Shown here: one piece after another, positions 22,940-32,764 of the stretch
How positions within the stretch are numbered: the stretch's first letter is position 1
Layout: each line of letters starts with the position of its first letter
DNA from: Phytophthora hibernalis
Lineage: Eukaryota > Oomycota > Peronosporomycetes > Peronosporales > Peronosporaceae
Reading direction: 5' to 3'
Assembly (NCBI GenBank): GCA_012656075.1
Contig: JAAKBF010000048.1
Coordinates: 806,001-870,000, forward strand
Length of the DNA: 64,000 nucleotides
Notes under the pieces: generated by a model
What the model saw: only the letters and a program-made list of their open reading frames with translations
The model's database searches: none
What the model was told of the DNA's origin: nothing
Position numbers and translations under genes: made by a program

Positions 22940-23726
22940 AGGAAGAAGGCGATCTACTTCGTCGACCGAGACCCCGCCGTCGAGAAGCTGCTTGCAGGTG
23001 AGCACGAGCTGTACGAGAGCGTCGTGCTTTGCGGCTTGTAGCTGAACTTTTTTAAAGCCAATTCAACTCCGGCGTGGTCCTCCTTCAACTTGACTTCGCG
23101 CTGCTTTAGCTCCAGCTTGGTCACCTCCAGCTGTAGCATTCGCCTAGCCTTTTGCGCCCTCTGTTTACTCGCAGCACTCTGTTGGTCCAGCAGCTTTTCG
23201 ACGGAGTTCTTCGTCTGGAGTTTTCCATCCCCGGCGGTATCTTGAGAGCAAGTGGGCGCTTTTCACCTCTCTGGATTATTGCACTTGGACGTTCCTCCTC
23301 CTCGTCGATGTCGTCTGAAGTGACAGGAGGGGCGGGCAGAGGGGCGTGACTCGAACACATTCGCGAACTGGTAGCAGTAGGGACAGCGCTTCAGGATCTC
23401 GCTTCGTTAGATCGACTCGCTCGTGATGCCGGAGCCTGTCTGAGCCTGGAAGTCGACAGCCTCACGGAACTGCTTCTCAATGGTGTTGATTTTTTCACGG
23501 ACGTCCCCAGTCGTGTGGTGCTGGATCCCAGCGGCCATCAACTCGGCAACGATTTCCTTTAGCAAAGCCTTCTTGGTATTTCCGCTGTTGCGGTCACTCC
23601 CCGCCATTTGTTGTAGTTCGTCTCCGTTGAGACCCAATCCAGGACGACCTGTAGAGAAGACTTGCCCTCGCTCACACCGTCACGGTCCCAGAAGACCGGC
23701 TTTTTCTTGGCGCGCTTCCCGCTCAT
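22940..23726 (-). pseudogene. Harbinger second protein: Myb/SANT-like DNA-binding protein with coiled coil
   Basis: ATG 23726 opens MSGKRAKKKPVFWDRDG and the W-rich segment LDWVSTETNYNKWRG, then after a frame change KKALLKEIVAELMAAGI and IEKQFREAVDFQAQTGSG. This arrangement is typical of the Myb-like partner protein of Harbinger elements. A later frame carries a charged helix (LQLEVTKLELKQREVKLK near 23070-23130) resembling a coiled coil. The gene runs opposite to the transposase, as usual in this superfamily. At least two frame breaks. Confidence 0.7.
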
Positions 23727-23884
23727 CTTCGATGTGTTGCGACCTGTGGGGAGTTTGGTGTACCGCACACCTCTTGGAGTCCAAGTGATCTCTTGGAAGC
23801 CAAGTGCTATCTTGGAAGCCGAGAGCATGGGTAAGATCACTTGGAATGCAAGAAATGTTTAGCCAATGAACATAGTCCAACCTG

Positions 23885-23921
23885 CTTGGATTCTCTCCTT
23901 GCATCCAAGTCTGACAACCAC
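23885..23921. repeat. Harbinger right terminal inverted repeat
   Basis: Reverse complement of 21589-21625 with three mismatches. A more internal block around GCCAATGAACATAG also resembles the left side (GCCAACGAAAATGC), so the subterminal regions are related too. Confidence 0.9.
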
Positions 23922-23926
23922 TAATA
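23922..23926. repeat. Right target-site duplication TAATA of the Harbinger element
   Basis: Identical to 21584-21588 and directly abutting the inverted repeat. Confidence 0.75.
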
Positions 23927-23935
23927 TGGTTATAT

Positions 23936-24913
23936 ACCACCTCAGTTGGCGCACGCACCAATAGCTGCACCAATCTCTTGATCTCGTTCTTGGTTCATGC
24001 GTCTAGATTGTACTTCTCTTTCGCCACCTCCTCTTTCAAATATTCCACTACATGGAAGTGGCAAAGCAGGATCCGTGTTCTTGGAAACTCTTCCTGTAAA
24101 ACCGACATTTCCGTAAAATCTTTGTCAATCATAATGACAGCGATCGAGTCAAAGCTTGGACAGCCTTCCTTGAACTGCTTGCACGCTATACGCAGAGTTT
24201 TTCCGCTCGTTTTCCAGCAAACAATGCTACACCATAAAAGGCAATGCCGCACAGTGTACACAACGTTAGAAACAACACACGTTTCAAAATGTGACATAAA
24301 ATAAGACTGTTCGCAAGCCTAAGGCAGTTGTCAATAACAGACCTGTACGTGCTGTCCTTTGCCCATGGCATCTTAGACCATGACGCTAAACAGCTTATAG
24401 TTTGACGCGTTCGTGTCGTGAGTTACATCGATTAACAGCACCTCTGGAAAATGTGCGAGCATAGATCGCGTATGAGCCGACTAAAGGGAGATACACTCGA
24501 CAACGTTCTGCTCGCATAAACACAATCCGGTTAGTGTTGATGCATTTTAGTAAATCAACATTATAGCGTACCTCTTCGTTAGTGTACACTCTGACGAGGT
24601 TGCCCTTCTACGAAGTGAAGTCCTCCAGAATTGCTCGGATACGCTCCGCCATGGTAGGAAAATCATAGCTTTCATGCTTGAGCTTGGTAACAAGGTTGTG
24701 CGTCCTTCATTGTAGGCTCTACAGTCGTCTTCTCCGCAGTGTACTCGAGAATGTGCTTTCTGTTGGCCCCCGCTCGATGAAGAGTCTGAACGACTTGTAA
24801 AACTTCATCGTCTGACACCTCCCGGCTTCATGGTAAGTCTGATAGGCATCGGGACTTACTTCGTGGTTATGTTCGGTATTCTGCTTGGTGATGAAGACCT
24901 CCCATCCGCCCAC
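23936..24913 (-). pseudogene. MULE transposase catalytic region
   Basis: Minus-strand reading gives FPEVLLIDVTHDTNASNYKL near 24400-24460 (first acidic residue region) and, after an in-frame stop, PSFDSIAVIMIDKDFTEM ... FPRTRILLCHFHVVEYL at 24040-24160. The latter matches the MULE pattern of a second Asp followed by FP....LC.FH. The FAR1-like EHNHE segment lies at 24719-24913. The region runs directly into the Harbinger boundary at 23922. It has several stops and intron-like gaps. Confidence 0.75.
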
Positions 24914-25835
24914 CAGTCGAACGCGTTCGTTGATCTACATTTAACCAGAGTTAAAGGTTGGAATTGTAAAAGAGACATCTAAATATGGTTAATGTACCTG
25001 AGCTTGGCAGCCAATTTTCCGACAGTTCTGGTTTGGCCGCGATCCTCCACTCCTGCTTCGCCGAGTAATTCCAGAATGCGTACAGACGTAGGTCTTATTG
25101 TAGAACTGCATTTCCTCCGGGATCAATGTGTACGCAGATCGGTTTTCCACCATTCTTTGGTTCCGTACAGGTGTATTGATTCGAATGGAGTAAATCTATA
25201 CCGAACACATACTGTTAGCAAAGAAACAACATTTAAATTTGAGTATCAGTCTAGAACCTGAGCACAGTCTGGAACTGTGCACCAGTTTCAACAATGCAGG
25301 ACAAACCTGATGCGTACGCCGGCTGTAAATCTTCAGATAGGATTCCAGTTCAGCCCAGTTCGCGAACTCCTTCCAATCAACCTCTGGCACATGAACTTTC
25401 TCGTCTAGGGCGACGATGTCACCTCCGTCGTTCCCGTCAGCTGCTGCCGCAATGAAGCCCCCACTCGAGTCACTTGAGTCGGAAGCCTCAATGTTACTAC
25501 CGTTGTCCGATTGTGAGCATCCCGAACGACTAGGAGCACGTGGGCGGTGTCCATGGGATTTACGCTTGCGCCTCTTGGCTTTTGACGTCCTCTGTCCTCG
25601 GCGTCGTGTCTGCGTTGGCGCCGCTTCCTCCTCGTTGGTGGTCTCGGCGCGGGCCTCTGATCAACTTCACTGCCAGTGCCACTGAAAACTATACTGGCTA
25701 TATCATCTCCGCTATCTCGGGGAACGTTGGATGCAAGGCGTGGGGTACTTCTGACGTCGCGCTCGCCAGGTAAACGGACGCGATGGCGCGGCATCGATGT
25801 GGGCGGCGATTCGGGCTGTGTGGGACTGATTTTGA

Positions 25836-26580
25836 ATGGAGAAGGGAGGTGCCACCCATATCAGGAGTGATGATCTCAACGAAGACCGGTCGAAACAGAT
25901 GTCAGTGAGCCAGTCACCTATCCCCGACTCTGAGGTAGAGCATCCCACCCCACTGGGGTCCAGTGGCCCTTTTAATAATTGTGTGCGTAGCCATTATCGT
26001 GGAAGGTGGACGGGTGGATGTAGTATGGGCCGCGGCTACGGCCTTATGTCGTCCGACTACCACCAACAACTTGGCGGAAATAGTGGGACTGCACCGTTTA
26101 CTGACAAGAGCGGCGGAAATGGGCTGAAATGGGATGCACGTGGTCAGGGACAGCGTGCTGATTCTAAGGATGTTGGAAAAGAGGAAGGAACCAAAGTCAA
26201 AGAAGCTGATTCGCTGGTACAAACAAAGAAAGAGATTGGCGGATGAATGTGCAGTGTCGAGTTGGCAACATCATTACCGAGCCTTCAACAAGATGGCGGG
26301 CTGGCTGGTCAACCAGGCCATGGATAAAGGGGTCAGTACAATGAACGCGAGAGATCCGCAAGGAGAGATGTGGCCTTTGTTGGTAGGAGCAGCAGAGAGA
26401 GCGGAAACGGACGTGAAGCACTGGACGGAGAGGTAATTGCACGACTGATGGAGCAACGGGGAAGAAAGCGGGGAGCGGGAGGGCAGAAGGCGGGGAGTAC
26501 AAGGGGTAGGCGGGAAGGAAAACATGCAACACCCCTGACCGGATCTGACGATAGGTCGATTCGGAATGGTGATTAGAGTT
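25836..26580 (+). mobile_element. Second LINE remnant: RNase H domain and 3' tail
   Basis: Shifting plus-strand frames read as an RNase H domain: a degraded start near 25930-25960, the active-site stretch TTTNNLAEIVGLHRLLTRAAEMG near 26055-26125, and DSVLILRMLEKRKEPKSKKL near 26145-26205. The segment SWQHHYRAFNKMAGWLVNQAMD follows near 26260-26325. The last resembles the family pattern HH.R..N..AD.LAN.AMD, with the catalytic-site Asp replaced by Gly. A Gly/Arg-rich tail ends near 26576, immediately next to the NLP stop codon. This is a separate copy from the one at 15-16.6 kb because it also covers the region where that copy stops. Confidence 0.72.
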
Positions 26581-27376
26581 CAAGGCCAAGGTCTAGTAAC
26601 ACAATACACCCATTATTAATATTACAAGATATTTTCTTCAATGCGCTTTCTCGACTCGGTATTATAGTAAGTAATGTGTTGCTCGAAGAAAAAGCATCAA
26701 AAATGTTGCTCGAACGGTCTGGATAAATCATCTGCTGCAGGTAAAGAGCTTCCTCAGTGAGCTGCTCCCATGTGATTAGGTCCTGCGACTCGCCCTCTTC
26801 CTCTGTCAATTGCAACCGCGACCTGGCAGCTCCAATTGCGCGGTACGAGTCCAGCTTCACACTCGAACCGTCAAGATGCTCGGCATTAACGGGGACTTCA
26901 TTTGACCTGAATCGCCAGCCATAGTTCACTGACGCACCAAGAATTGTCGAGTTGGTGAGTGCAGGGTCGTCGATCCAGACAACCGCGGTGAGCCAGTAGT
27001 GACGACGCTGGCGTAGGGAGACTCGTCTACTCCCTTTAGGGAGATACCAAGTGTACATGATAGCCCACTTGTCCTCGTACCAGTCAGACCGAGAATACAC
27101 TTGCGAGCCGAGATCCGAGTCTGTGCACTCTCCATCTGCAGACCCAGTTCCCTTCAAACCGGCGCTGACGGATCCATCAGCTTGGACGGCCGGATACGGG
27201 TGGCATCCGTAGGAGACCAAGAGCTGCGGCTTGAATTTCACGGCGGCCTTCTCAGAGTCGGTCGTCGGTTCTGGTTGAGCAAATGGTTCGACTTGGTCGT
27301 GGTCGATGAAAGTAACCTCGGCGTTGACTGATGCGAGCGTCAAGACTGAAGCAACAAGAAAGGCTTGTAGATTCAT
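26573..27376 (-). CDS. NLP (necrosis-inducing Phytophthora protein-like) secreted protein, divergent
   Basis: A 267-residue protein. Signal peptide MNLQAFLVASVLTLASVNA, then the NPP1 fold with landmarks VSYGCHPYPAV, SQVYSRSDWYEDKWAIMYTW, VVWID and SVNYGWRF. Two cysteines lie in the positions expected of type-1 NLPs. Cytolytic NLPs act outside plant cells and need the GHRHDWE-type heptapeptide in the central region. Here the equivalent segment reads RQRRHYWLT and most of its key acidic and histidine residues are missing, so the protein is probably of the non-cytolytic class that is numerous in Phytophthora. The frame is intact from start to stop. About 18 C-terminal residues have no family match, and they end where LINE-derived sequence begins. 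The start was chosen at 27376 because the signal peptide begins there. Confidence 0.88.
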   Translation of the reverse strand: MNLQAFLVASVLTLASVNAEVTFIDHDQVEPFAQPEPTTDSEKAAVKFKPQLLVSYGCHPYPAVQADGSVSAGLKGTGSADGECTDSDLGSQVYSRSDWYEDKWAIMYTWYLPKGSRRVSLRQRRHYWLTAVVWIDDPALTNSTILGASVNYGWRFRSNEVPVNAEHLDGSSVKLDSYRAIGAARSRLQLTEEEGESQDLITWEQLTEEALYLQQMIYPDRSSNIFDAFSSSNTLLTIIPSRESALKKISCNINNGCIVLLDLGLEL

Positions 27377-27887
27377 TCTTGCTATCTGGTTGTGCTCTTG
27401 ATGTGGATGATGCGGAACTGACGGATACAGTTTTCTGATGTAGCCTACTGTGGATGGAAGCGAGCCAGAGTGTGTATGTCCGCAAAGGAAACACAACGAA
27501 GACACATGCAAAGATGCTTGAGTTGACGCTTGGAATGTTAGTCTGACGAGATCTTAACATTCATTTATACAAAAGGCTGCTATCCCCGGCCACCCTACTT
27601 TCATTAATTTCCGGCCTAAAATAAGACGCACAGGTTCGTTGACCCAAATTAATACGAAGTACTTCAATTCCGTGACGGTAAAAATTTAGGGATACGCGGT
27701 GGAGACGGCCTTAAGCGTCTGTTTTGGGTAATAGCGAAGTGAGACGCTGATAATTGATGCACCGACTTGAGCTGACCACGTTGTGTTTCTCATCAGAAGA
27801 ACTGTCTGCAATTAATTAACTGATTGCAGACTGTTATTTTAGGATATCAGTAGTGTTGTAGGAATCACAAACATGCTGATACCACTC

Positions 27888-28034
27888 CCTATTAGATATT
27901 AAAAATACAATATTCTCGTGATTAGATATTAAAACAAAGACTACTGTGGGGGCGAAAGGCAATATTCTCGTGATGAGATATTAAAACAAAATACTAATGT
28001 GGGCGCAGAAGGCAATATTCTCGTGAGAAAATTG
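27888..28034. repeat. Tandem repeat, period 52-53 bp, about 2.7 copies
   Basis: Copies begin with AATATTCTCGTGA at 27909, 27961 and 28014. Each continues with AGATATTAAAACAAA and a GTGGG-rich segment, and a partial leading copy (TTAGATATTAAAA) starts near 27888. Units differ by several substitutions. Confidence 0.85.
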
Positions 28035-28123
28035 TCGCGGTTGCTGCATCAGGGTCATAATTGTTTTTCATAGCAGTGGAATTTATTGTAGTTGCTGCAT
28101 GAATTTATTTTATTTTCTAGGGT

Positions 28124-28147
28124 AACAACAGCAACGTTGCTGTTGTT
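28124..28147. repeat. Perfect 24-bp palindrome
   Basis: The two 12-base halves AACAACAGCAAC and GTTGCTGTTGTT are exact reverse complements with no loop. Confidence 0.85.
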
Positions 28148-28335
28148 TAACGATACGTTTGGCGTGAAAAAAACCCAGCGCTACCGTACAGTATTGTAGC
28201 ATATCACAAACATTTTTTTCTGAATCGGGTAAGCATGTGTGATGTAAACAGTGATCACGTGCGTTTCAGGAGAACTTCACGTGGACAGTGATCCAGCTGG
28301 GATAACCTAAATGATCTTGCCGTGTAACACTGTGT

Positions 28336-28415
28336 GGGCTTTCCGGTTTTGCTATCCCTAATGACAAACGCTGCTCTCAGCGTTTGTTATTTAGGATGGC
28401 AAAATCGGCTCATCC
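28336..28415. repeat. Eighty-base imperfect hairpin
   Basis: The arms, each about 37 bases, contain GCTATCCCTAATGACAAACG on one side and its near-complement ending AGGATGGC on the other. The tip is a short CTC-type loop at about 28373-28378. A few mismatches lie along the stem. This is the shape of a foldback or MITE remnant or a stable RNA hairpin. Confidence 0.75.
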
Positions 28416-28783
28416 AACAACATAAGCAGGATATACTCTTGATTTCACTGGATACACGGTATTATACATGATTATAACGCTAGATATCCTAGGAGGCTAT
28501 ATAATATCTTCTAAGAACCGAATGGTACGATTTTTAAGCAAGTGCGTATTTTCAGCAAATCGGTACTCTAAACTACATGTAGTACTTCAGTAATACGACG
28601 GTGATAATAGCGTTCATAGTATTAATTTTAGAAAAACCTCAAAATAAAGTCAATAGCGTTCATCGAGCCGCTCAGTGGGCGTGTACACTTGTCATGATTA
28701 GTGTGATTAGTGTAAGGGTGAATCAAAGTTATGATACCGAAGGTGTATTGTGGTTTTCGTCTTAGAGGCAGCCTTCCGTTTTG

Positions 28784-28808
28784 CCGCTATGAACACCCAT
28801 CATAGCGG
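28784..28808. repeat. Nine-bp perfect hairpin with 7-base loop
   Basis: Arms CCGCTATGA and TCATAGCGG are exact complements around ACACCCA. Confidence 0.75.
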
Positions 28809-28870
28809 ACCATACCACTCCGATTTGGTCCCCAGGATAGATTGACTTATCCCGATTTGTAATTTATCTG

Positions 28871-28905
28871 CCCGTTTTAGCTCCGAGATGCGGAGCTAAA
28901 ACGGG
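28871..28905. repeat. Fifteen-bp perfect hairpin with 5-base loop
   Basis: Arms CCCGTTTTAGCTCCG and its exact reverse complement flank AGATG. No U-tract follows, so it is not a simple bacterial-type terminator. Confidence 0.85.
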
Positions 28906-29690
28906 TGGCAAGGTTGAAAACCACACTATACGTGCTTACACTGCGTCTTCCGCGAGTGCGATACGGTACCGTGGACCAGAACCGAGTTAGAGAAAAAGCG
29001 GTGCGGCAGTCACTCGTTTAGCTTTTACGTAAATCTCACTAGCCACAAGGTTTTTAAACCGTGATCTCGTGGCGAGAACAAATCAGGGCTATAATGGTCA
29101 TCAAGGATTGTCGATGTTTCGTAGCCGGATACTACTTGTTTGTATGGGTTCGTAGGATTTTATGGCAATCTTTCGTTAATAATACAAAATGAAGCATAGG
29201 TAAATGACTGAGGTTTTGTATGCACGGTCTATGGTCGATTAATGGTGCTGTTTCGTTGCCGTGAAATCCTACGGAAATGCCCCCATATTAGTGGTCAAAA
29301 GTAAACATCAATGCAGAGGGGCCTGTACATGTACGGCAGCTCATACACCACAACGCCGCAGCACCACAAAATAGAATTTACAGTAAAAGAAAACTACAAC
29401 TCTGTATCGATATGTACCTGAAAGCACTGAATTTGTCGCGAGCTATAGCTCCTCGCACTCCATTTTTTAATTTAAGTGCACGTGTAGCTGTATCTGCGTT
29501 TGAAGCTGACACTAATTCGCTTACCAGCTGCACCTCTTAGCGCCACGTTTGTTGAGCCAGGATTATCGTGATGTAATACATGTAGTCATTTTGGGACGAG
29601 ACGCCGACGAAAATCACAGAGAGGTCGGCATTTCGTTCACGCAAGTCTCTGGCCTGAACACCAAGCTGCACTCCCCACCCTACCACGACC

Positions 29691-30059
29691 ATGGTCGCCG
29701 CGAAGCTCCGTGTAGGTATCGTGCGTTCGACACGGGCTTTACGTCTTCCACGCGTCGCTGCTTATGCGCTCCGCTCAGTTCGATATCACGCACGTGCTGA
29801 AGCAGCAGGATCCCGGCGCTGACCCCGTTCCTGCGATCACGCGCTTCATGAACAATCTGCTGGCCACGGAGGTGCCACGTCGGTCACATGCAGTTTGTGG
29901 TCAGCTCAACGGTGCACTTCAGTAGGCCAAACCACACGTGACCAAGGCCCTCAACGCCATCGCCCAAGCCGATGTGGTGCTCTACTATCTGGCCGCCCAT
30001 TTCACGGACAGCTAGCTGCCGCACTGTTCTCGTAGTGCCTGGTACGAGATGACCTTCGT
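29691..30059 (+). pseudogene. 5' part of an unknown coding-like gene interrupted by the Copia element
   Basis: From ATG 29691 the first residues (MVAAKLRVGIVRSTRALRL) look like a basic mitochondrial-type presequence. Coding-like sequence follows in changing frames (DITHVLKQQDPGADPVPAI; VTKALNAIAQADVVLYYLAA), running to the 5' LTR. Across the insertion site, after removing the element and one 5-bp duplication, the frame continues as WYEMTFVGMTWASPVAES. I do not recognise the product. Several stops are present, so it may have been decaying already, or carry the single-base losses seen elsewhere in the window. Confidence 0.45.
30055..30059. repeat. Copia target-site duplication (left)
   Basis: TTCGT, identical to 36887-36891. 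Confidence 0.92.
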
Positions 30060-30581
30060 TGTGAGATCGTAGCCCACCGTGGGCCTGCGACGCAGCCTGC
30101 CACCCATACACGCGAGCCACTGTCCACCGCCAAGCTCCGCCCATCCTCCAAGCCGATCCTGCGCCCGTCCCACACCAAGTGCTGGAGCGTGAAGAGCACA
30201 GACTCGGCAACTACATATCGCTTGTATGCAGAGCGACACCGTTGGCTGTGCGTTGCCATGATGGTGTGCTGCCCGTGGCACTTAGGTTTAGTATGCAACT
30301 ACGTTGTATTTGTTTTGTTATCTTGCTAATTAACTATTGCGGAACGCGGCGCACGGCGTGGCAGCTCTCCTCGCTCACAACCGCTTTTGCTCCGCGAGCA
30401 GCAAGCGAGAGAGCAGCCCACGCCAAGCCCGCGTTCCTGTCGAGGCCTTTCCCGGCACTTATGTGTATTTTCCTACTTCTAAGTCTACCGCCCTTCTAGC
30501 AACGTGTCGCGTCTCAATGGCGCCGACACTTCAAAGCGACGGGCAGACGAGGATCCCCGTGACGCCCCCTGCGTCACCACA
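30060..30581 (+). repeat. Copia 5' LTR
   Basis: 522 bp, TG...CA ends. About 97 percent similar to 36357-36886 by eye; lacks a 12-base insertion present near the start of the 3' LTR. Confidence 0.93.
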
Positions 30582-30597
30582 GGTTATGGGCCCAACG
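30582..30597 (+). promoter_or_regulatory. Copia primer-binding site, initiator tRNA-Met anticodon-arm type
   Basis: Directly after the 5' LTR stands GGTTATGGGCCCAACG. Its reverse complement contains GGGCCCATAACC, the anticodon-arm sequence of eukaryotic initiator tRNA-Met. Drosophila copia primes from an internal fragment of the same tRNA, so this element probably uses a half-tRNA primer as well. Confidence 0.75.
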
Positions 30598-30910
30598 AGG
30601 GCGGGCCTGTCGACGGACACGACGCCTGGTGTGGACTACACTGCTCAAGGTTTTCAACCAATCAGGATCAAGCTGATCTTCCATTGGCCGAGACCAGTGA
30701 CGCGTCGGTGTTGCGAAATGCCGAGATTCTTTTCCGCTCATTGGCCGGAATTCAAGACAGCCGCTCATTCTCTGAAAGATTGTGGTTAGGGTTGAAGGAC
30801 CTTCACTCAGTGGATCCCTCGAAGCTTCCAGACGGTTCAGTCCAAGATCAATAGCCGTCCAACCAACAACACGACGACGGAGAACAAGCACTGCAGCCGC
30901 CCCTGAAAAA

Positions 30911-32346
30911 ATGCATCCTGGCGGCCGCTACGTCGACAAGGAGCCGGCGCACACGAAGGCGCTCGTCAGCTCGCCGCCCATCAAGCTGCCGAGGCTCCAC
31001 TGCAAGGCATACTACAAGGCGTGGCGCAGCGAGGAGCCGCTGCACTTCGACACGCGCATGCTCGGCAACATCACGTACGGTGCCGAGCGCTTCGACGAGG
31101 AGGAGGCCTGCATCGCCCCAAGTACTGCGCATGGTTCGAGGCACGCAAGAACAAGGCGTTCTCGGCCCTGGCGCTGTCGCTGTCGGTGAACCTGCGCACG
31201 ACGTTCAAGATCGACGAGATTCGCGACGACATGAACGCTGCCGCGCTGCTATTCGAGAGCATCACGCAGCACTTCGAGGCTGGAGATGGCATCAACCCTG
31301 ACTACCTGCTGCAGGAGTTGGTGTCGCGTAGGCTCAAGCCCGGCGAGACCATCACCGCCTACATCGACGACGTGGCGCGCAAGGTCACGCAGCTCCACCA
31401 AGCCAATGGGGAGTTCACGGAGTGGCAGCAAGCAAGCCTGCTTCTGTCAAACTGCGTCGAGGTGTACCAAGAACTGGCGCGAGAGCACGGCGACTGGATC
31501 AACAACCATGATTGCAGAAGCCTGAAGTTGTCGGAAGCTGTGCAGCGCCTGCGAGCTGCAGAGCACCAGCGCGAGCAACTTCGAGGGCAGACTGGCCAGC
31601 CTTCCCTGCAGACTCTGCAACGTTCGCAGGTTAGTGTCAGCCAAGGACCATCCCGCAAGCGCAGCAAGCAGCAGCGCAAGTGGGGCAAGAACGTCGCTGA
31701 CAAGAAGCAGAAGACGAACTGCGCGAACTGTGGAGGCGATGGACACTGGTACTCCGAGTGTACGGCAAACACCGGGATGCCGTTGCGCGATGACCTGGCG
31801 GAGAAGGACAAGGCGCGCAAGATGCGTCAGAAGAAGACGCCGACATCGCTGGTGAACTCCGTGCGTCGTGTTGAGGTCTGTACAGGCGGAAGCACTATGC
31901 AGGGCCAACTCGCTGGCATTTCACTGTGCGCGCAGCCGAGCAGCGAGGTCACTGCTGACTCTGCGACTAGCGAGGTGCCTGAGCCATTATCGACGCTCTA
32001 CTCTCCGACATCGCCGGCGTCTAGCGATGACGAAGATGGTTGTGCTGGACGTCACGTGCCTGCGACGCCGCGACAGCTTCAACTGCACCCTGCTGCGAGA
32101 GACGATCGTCAAACGCCTAACGCGCCACTAGCAATGCCACTAGCTGTGCCGGGCGCTGCACCAAGCCAGTGGGAGGGGCCAAATCGCTGGGACCATCTCC
32201 TACCTGGGAGACAATGCTGTACCACATTGGTCAAGGACTCGTGGACGCGCAACTGCGTGCGGCGACTCAAGGCTTTGGACGTCCCGACAATGTTCCTATC
32301 GCCTATGAGACGGGAAGCTTCGAGCGCAGATGCAACCTACACCTGA
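30911..32346 (+). pseudogene. Copia Gag with CCHC zinc knuckle
   Basis: ATG 30911 starts MHPGGRYVDKEPAHTKALVS. At the CCCC run 31116-31119 one base is missing, after which the frame continues KYCAWFEARKNKAFSALALS. A Gag capsid region (UBN2-like) follows: ESITQHFEAGDG, LQELVSRRLKPGETITAYID. The zinc knuckle CANCGGDGHWYSEC lies near 31719-31760. Its downstream tail is Ser/Pro-rich and ends at 32346. Confidence 0.85.
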
Positions 32347-32764
32347 CTTTGGACGAGGCCGCTCACCTCCGAGATTCTTCAACCGCGGAGGGTCCATAGC
32401 GGCTTGCGTTGGTCACGTTGCAGTGGCCTTCCAAATCCTCGAGGCGGCGACCCGCGACGCCATGGTGGCGGCGGCGTCGACGTCGCCATCTTCGCGCTGC
32501 GGGTCCTCCACGTCCAAAGTTGCGTGGCGGTGAGCGGCTCCGTCCACGCATGCACTGCGATGGGTCCACCACCTCCCATGCAGCAACGCCGCGACGGTCC
32601 ACCACCTGGACGTGGACTGTCGCCACGCCGTGACCAGTTTCCTGGAGACCGCTTTCGTCATGACGACAATCGTGAACGGAACCTGTCGCCGCCTCGCCGC
32701 GAACCATCGCCACGCCGATTTGCTGATCGACGCAGTGGTGATGATCATGGTCCGCGACAAGTGA

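Larger units (their letters stand above)
21589..23921. mobile_element. PIF/Harbinger DNA transposon with intact terminal inverted repeats, nested in the MULE
   Basis: Both ends carry an inverted repeat of about 37 bp. The first 24 positions match exactly (starting GTGGTTGTCAGACTTGG) and three mismatches follow. The flanks show the 5-bp direct repeat TAATA at 21584-21588 and 23922-23926. Removing the element and one TAATA copy joins the two MULE halves in a single open frame (EVVYNH-IIATMKVEL), which shows directly that it inserted into an existing MULE. It contains the two genes usual for this superfamily: a DDE transposase on plus and a Myb/SANT-like protein on minus. Length 2,333 bp. Confidence 0.92.
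18950..25794 (-). mobile_element. Decayed Mutator-like element (MULE) with Ulp1 protease, split by a Harbinger insertion
   Basis: Read on the minus strand, the pieces follow the order of a single large transposase gene. An acidic leader (25.4-25.8 kb) comes first. A FAR1-like start (VDWKEFANWAELESYLKIYSRRT near 25340-25390) and EHNHEVSPDAYQTYHEAGR near 24850 follow. Then come the MULE DDE region, a SWIM zinc finger, a low-complexity linker (20.17-20.66 kb) and a Ulp1-like cysteine protease. Introns are still recognisable, for example near 21370-21430. In-frame stops occur in the DDE region (about 24370), in the Ulp1 domain (19273-19275) and elsewhere, so the element is dead. Bases 21589-23921 belong to a nested Harbinger element. 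MULEs that carry a Ulp1 domain are known from plants and oomycetes. Confidence 0.82.
27377..29548. other. Two-kilobase AT-rich spacer with repeats and hairpins, no gene seen
   Basis: No convincing open frame or exon is visible on either strand. The proximal part is the promoter side of the NLP gene. The rest contains a short tandem repeat and at least four hairpin-forming palindromes, listed separately. It may be an accumulation of small non-autonomous elements. Confidence 0.55.

Noticed and set aside
15925..26330. A single LINE split by the DNA transposons
   Set aside because: Both fragments cover the start of the RNase H domain, so they must be two copies.
28871..28905. Rho-independent terminator
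   Set aside because: The stem is perfect, but no U-tract follows and the organism is eukaryotic.
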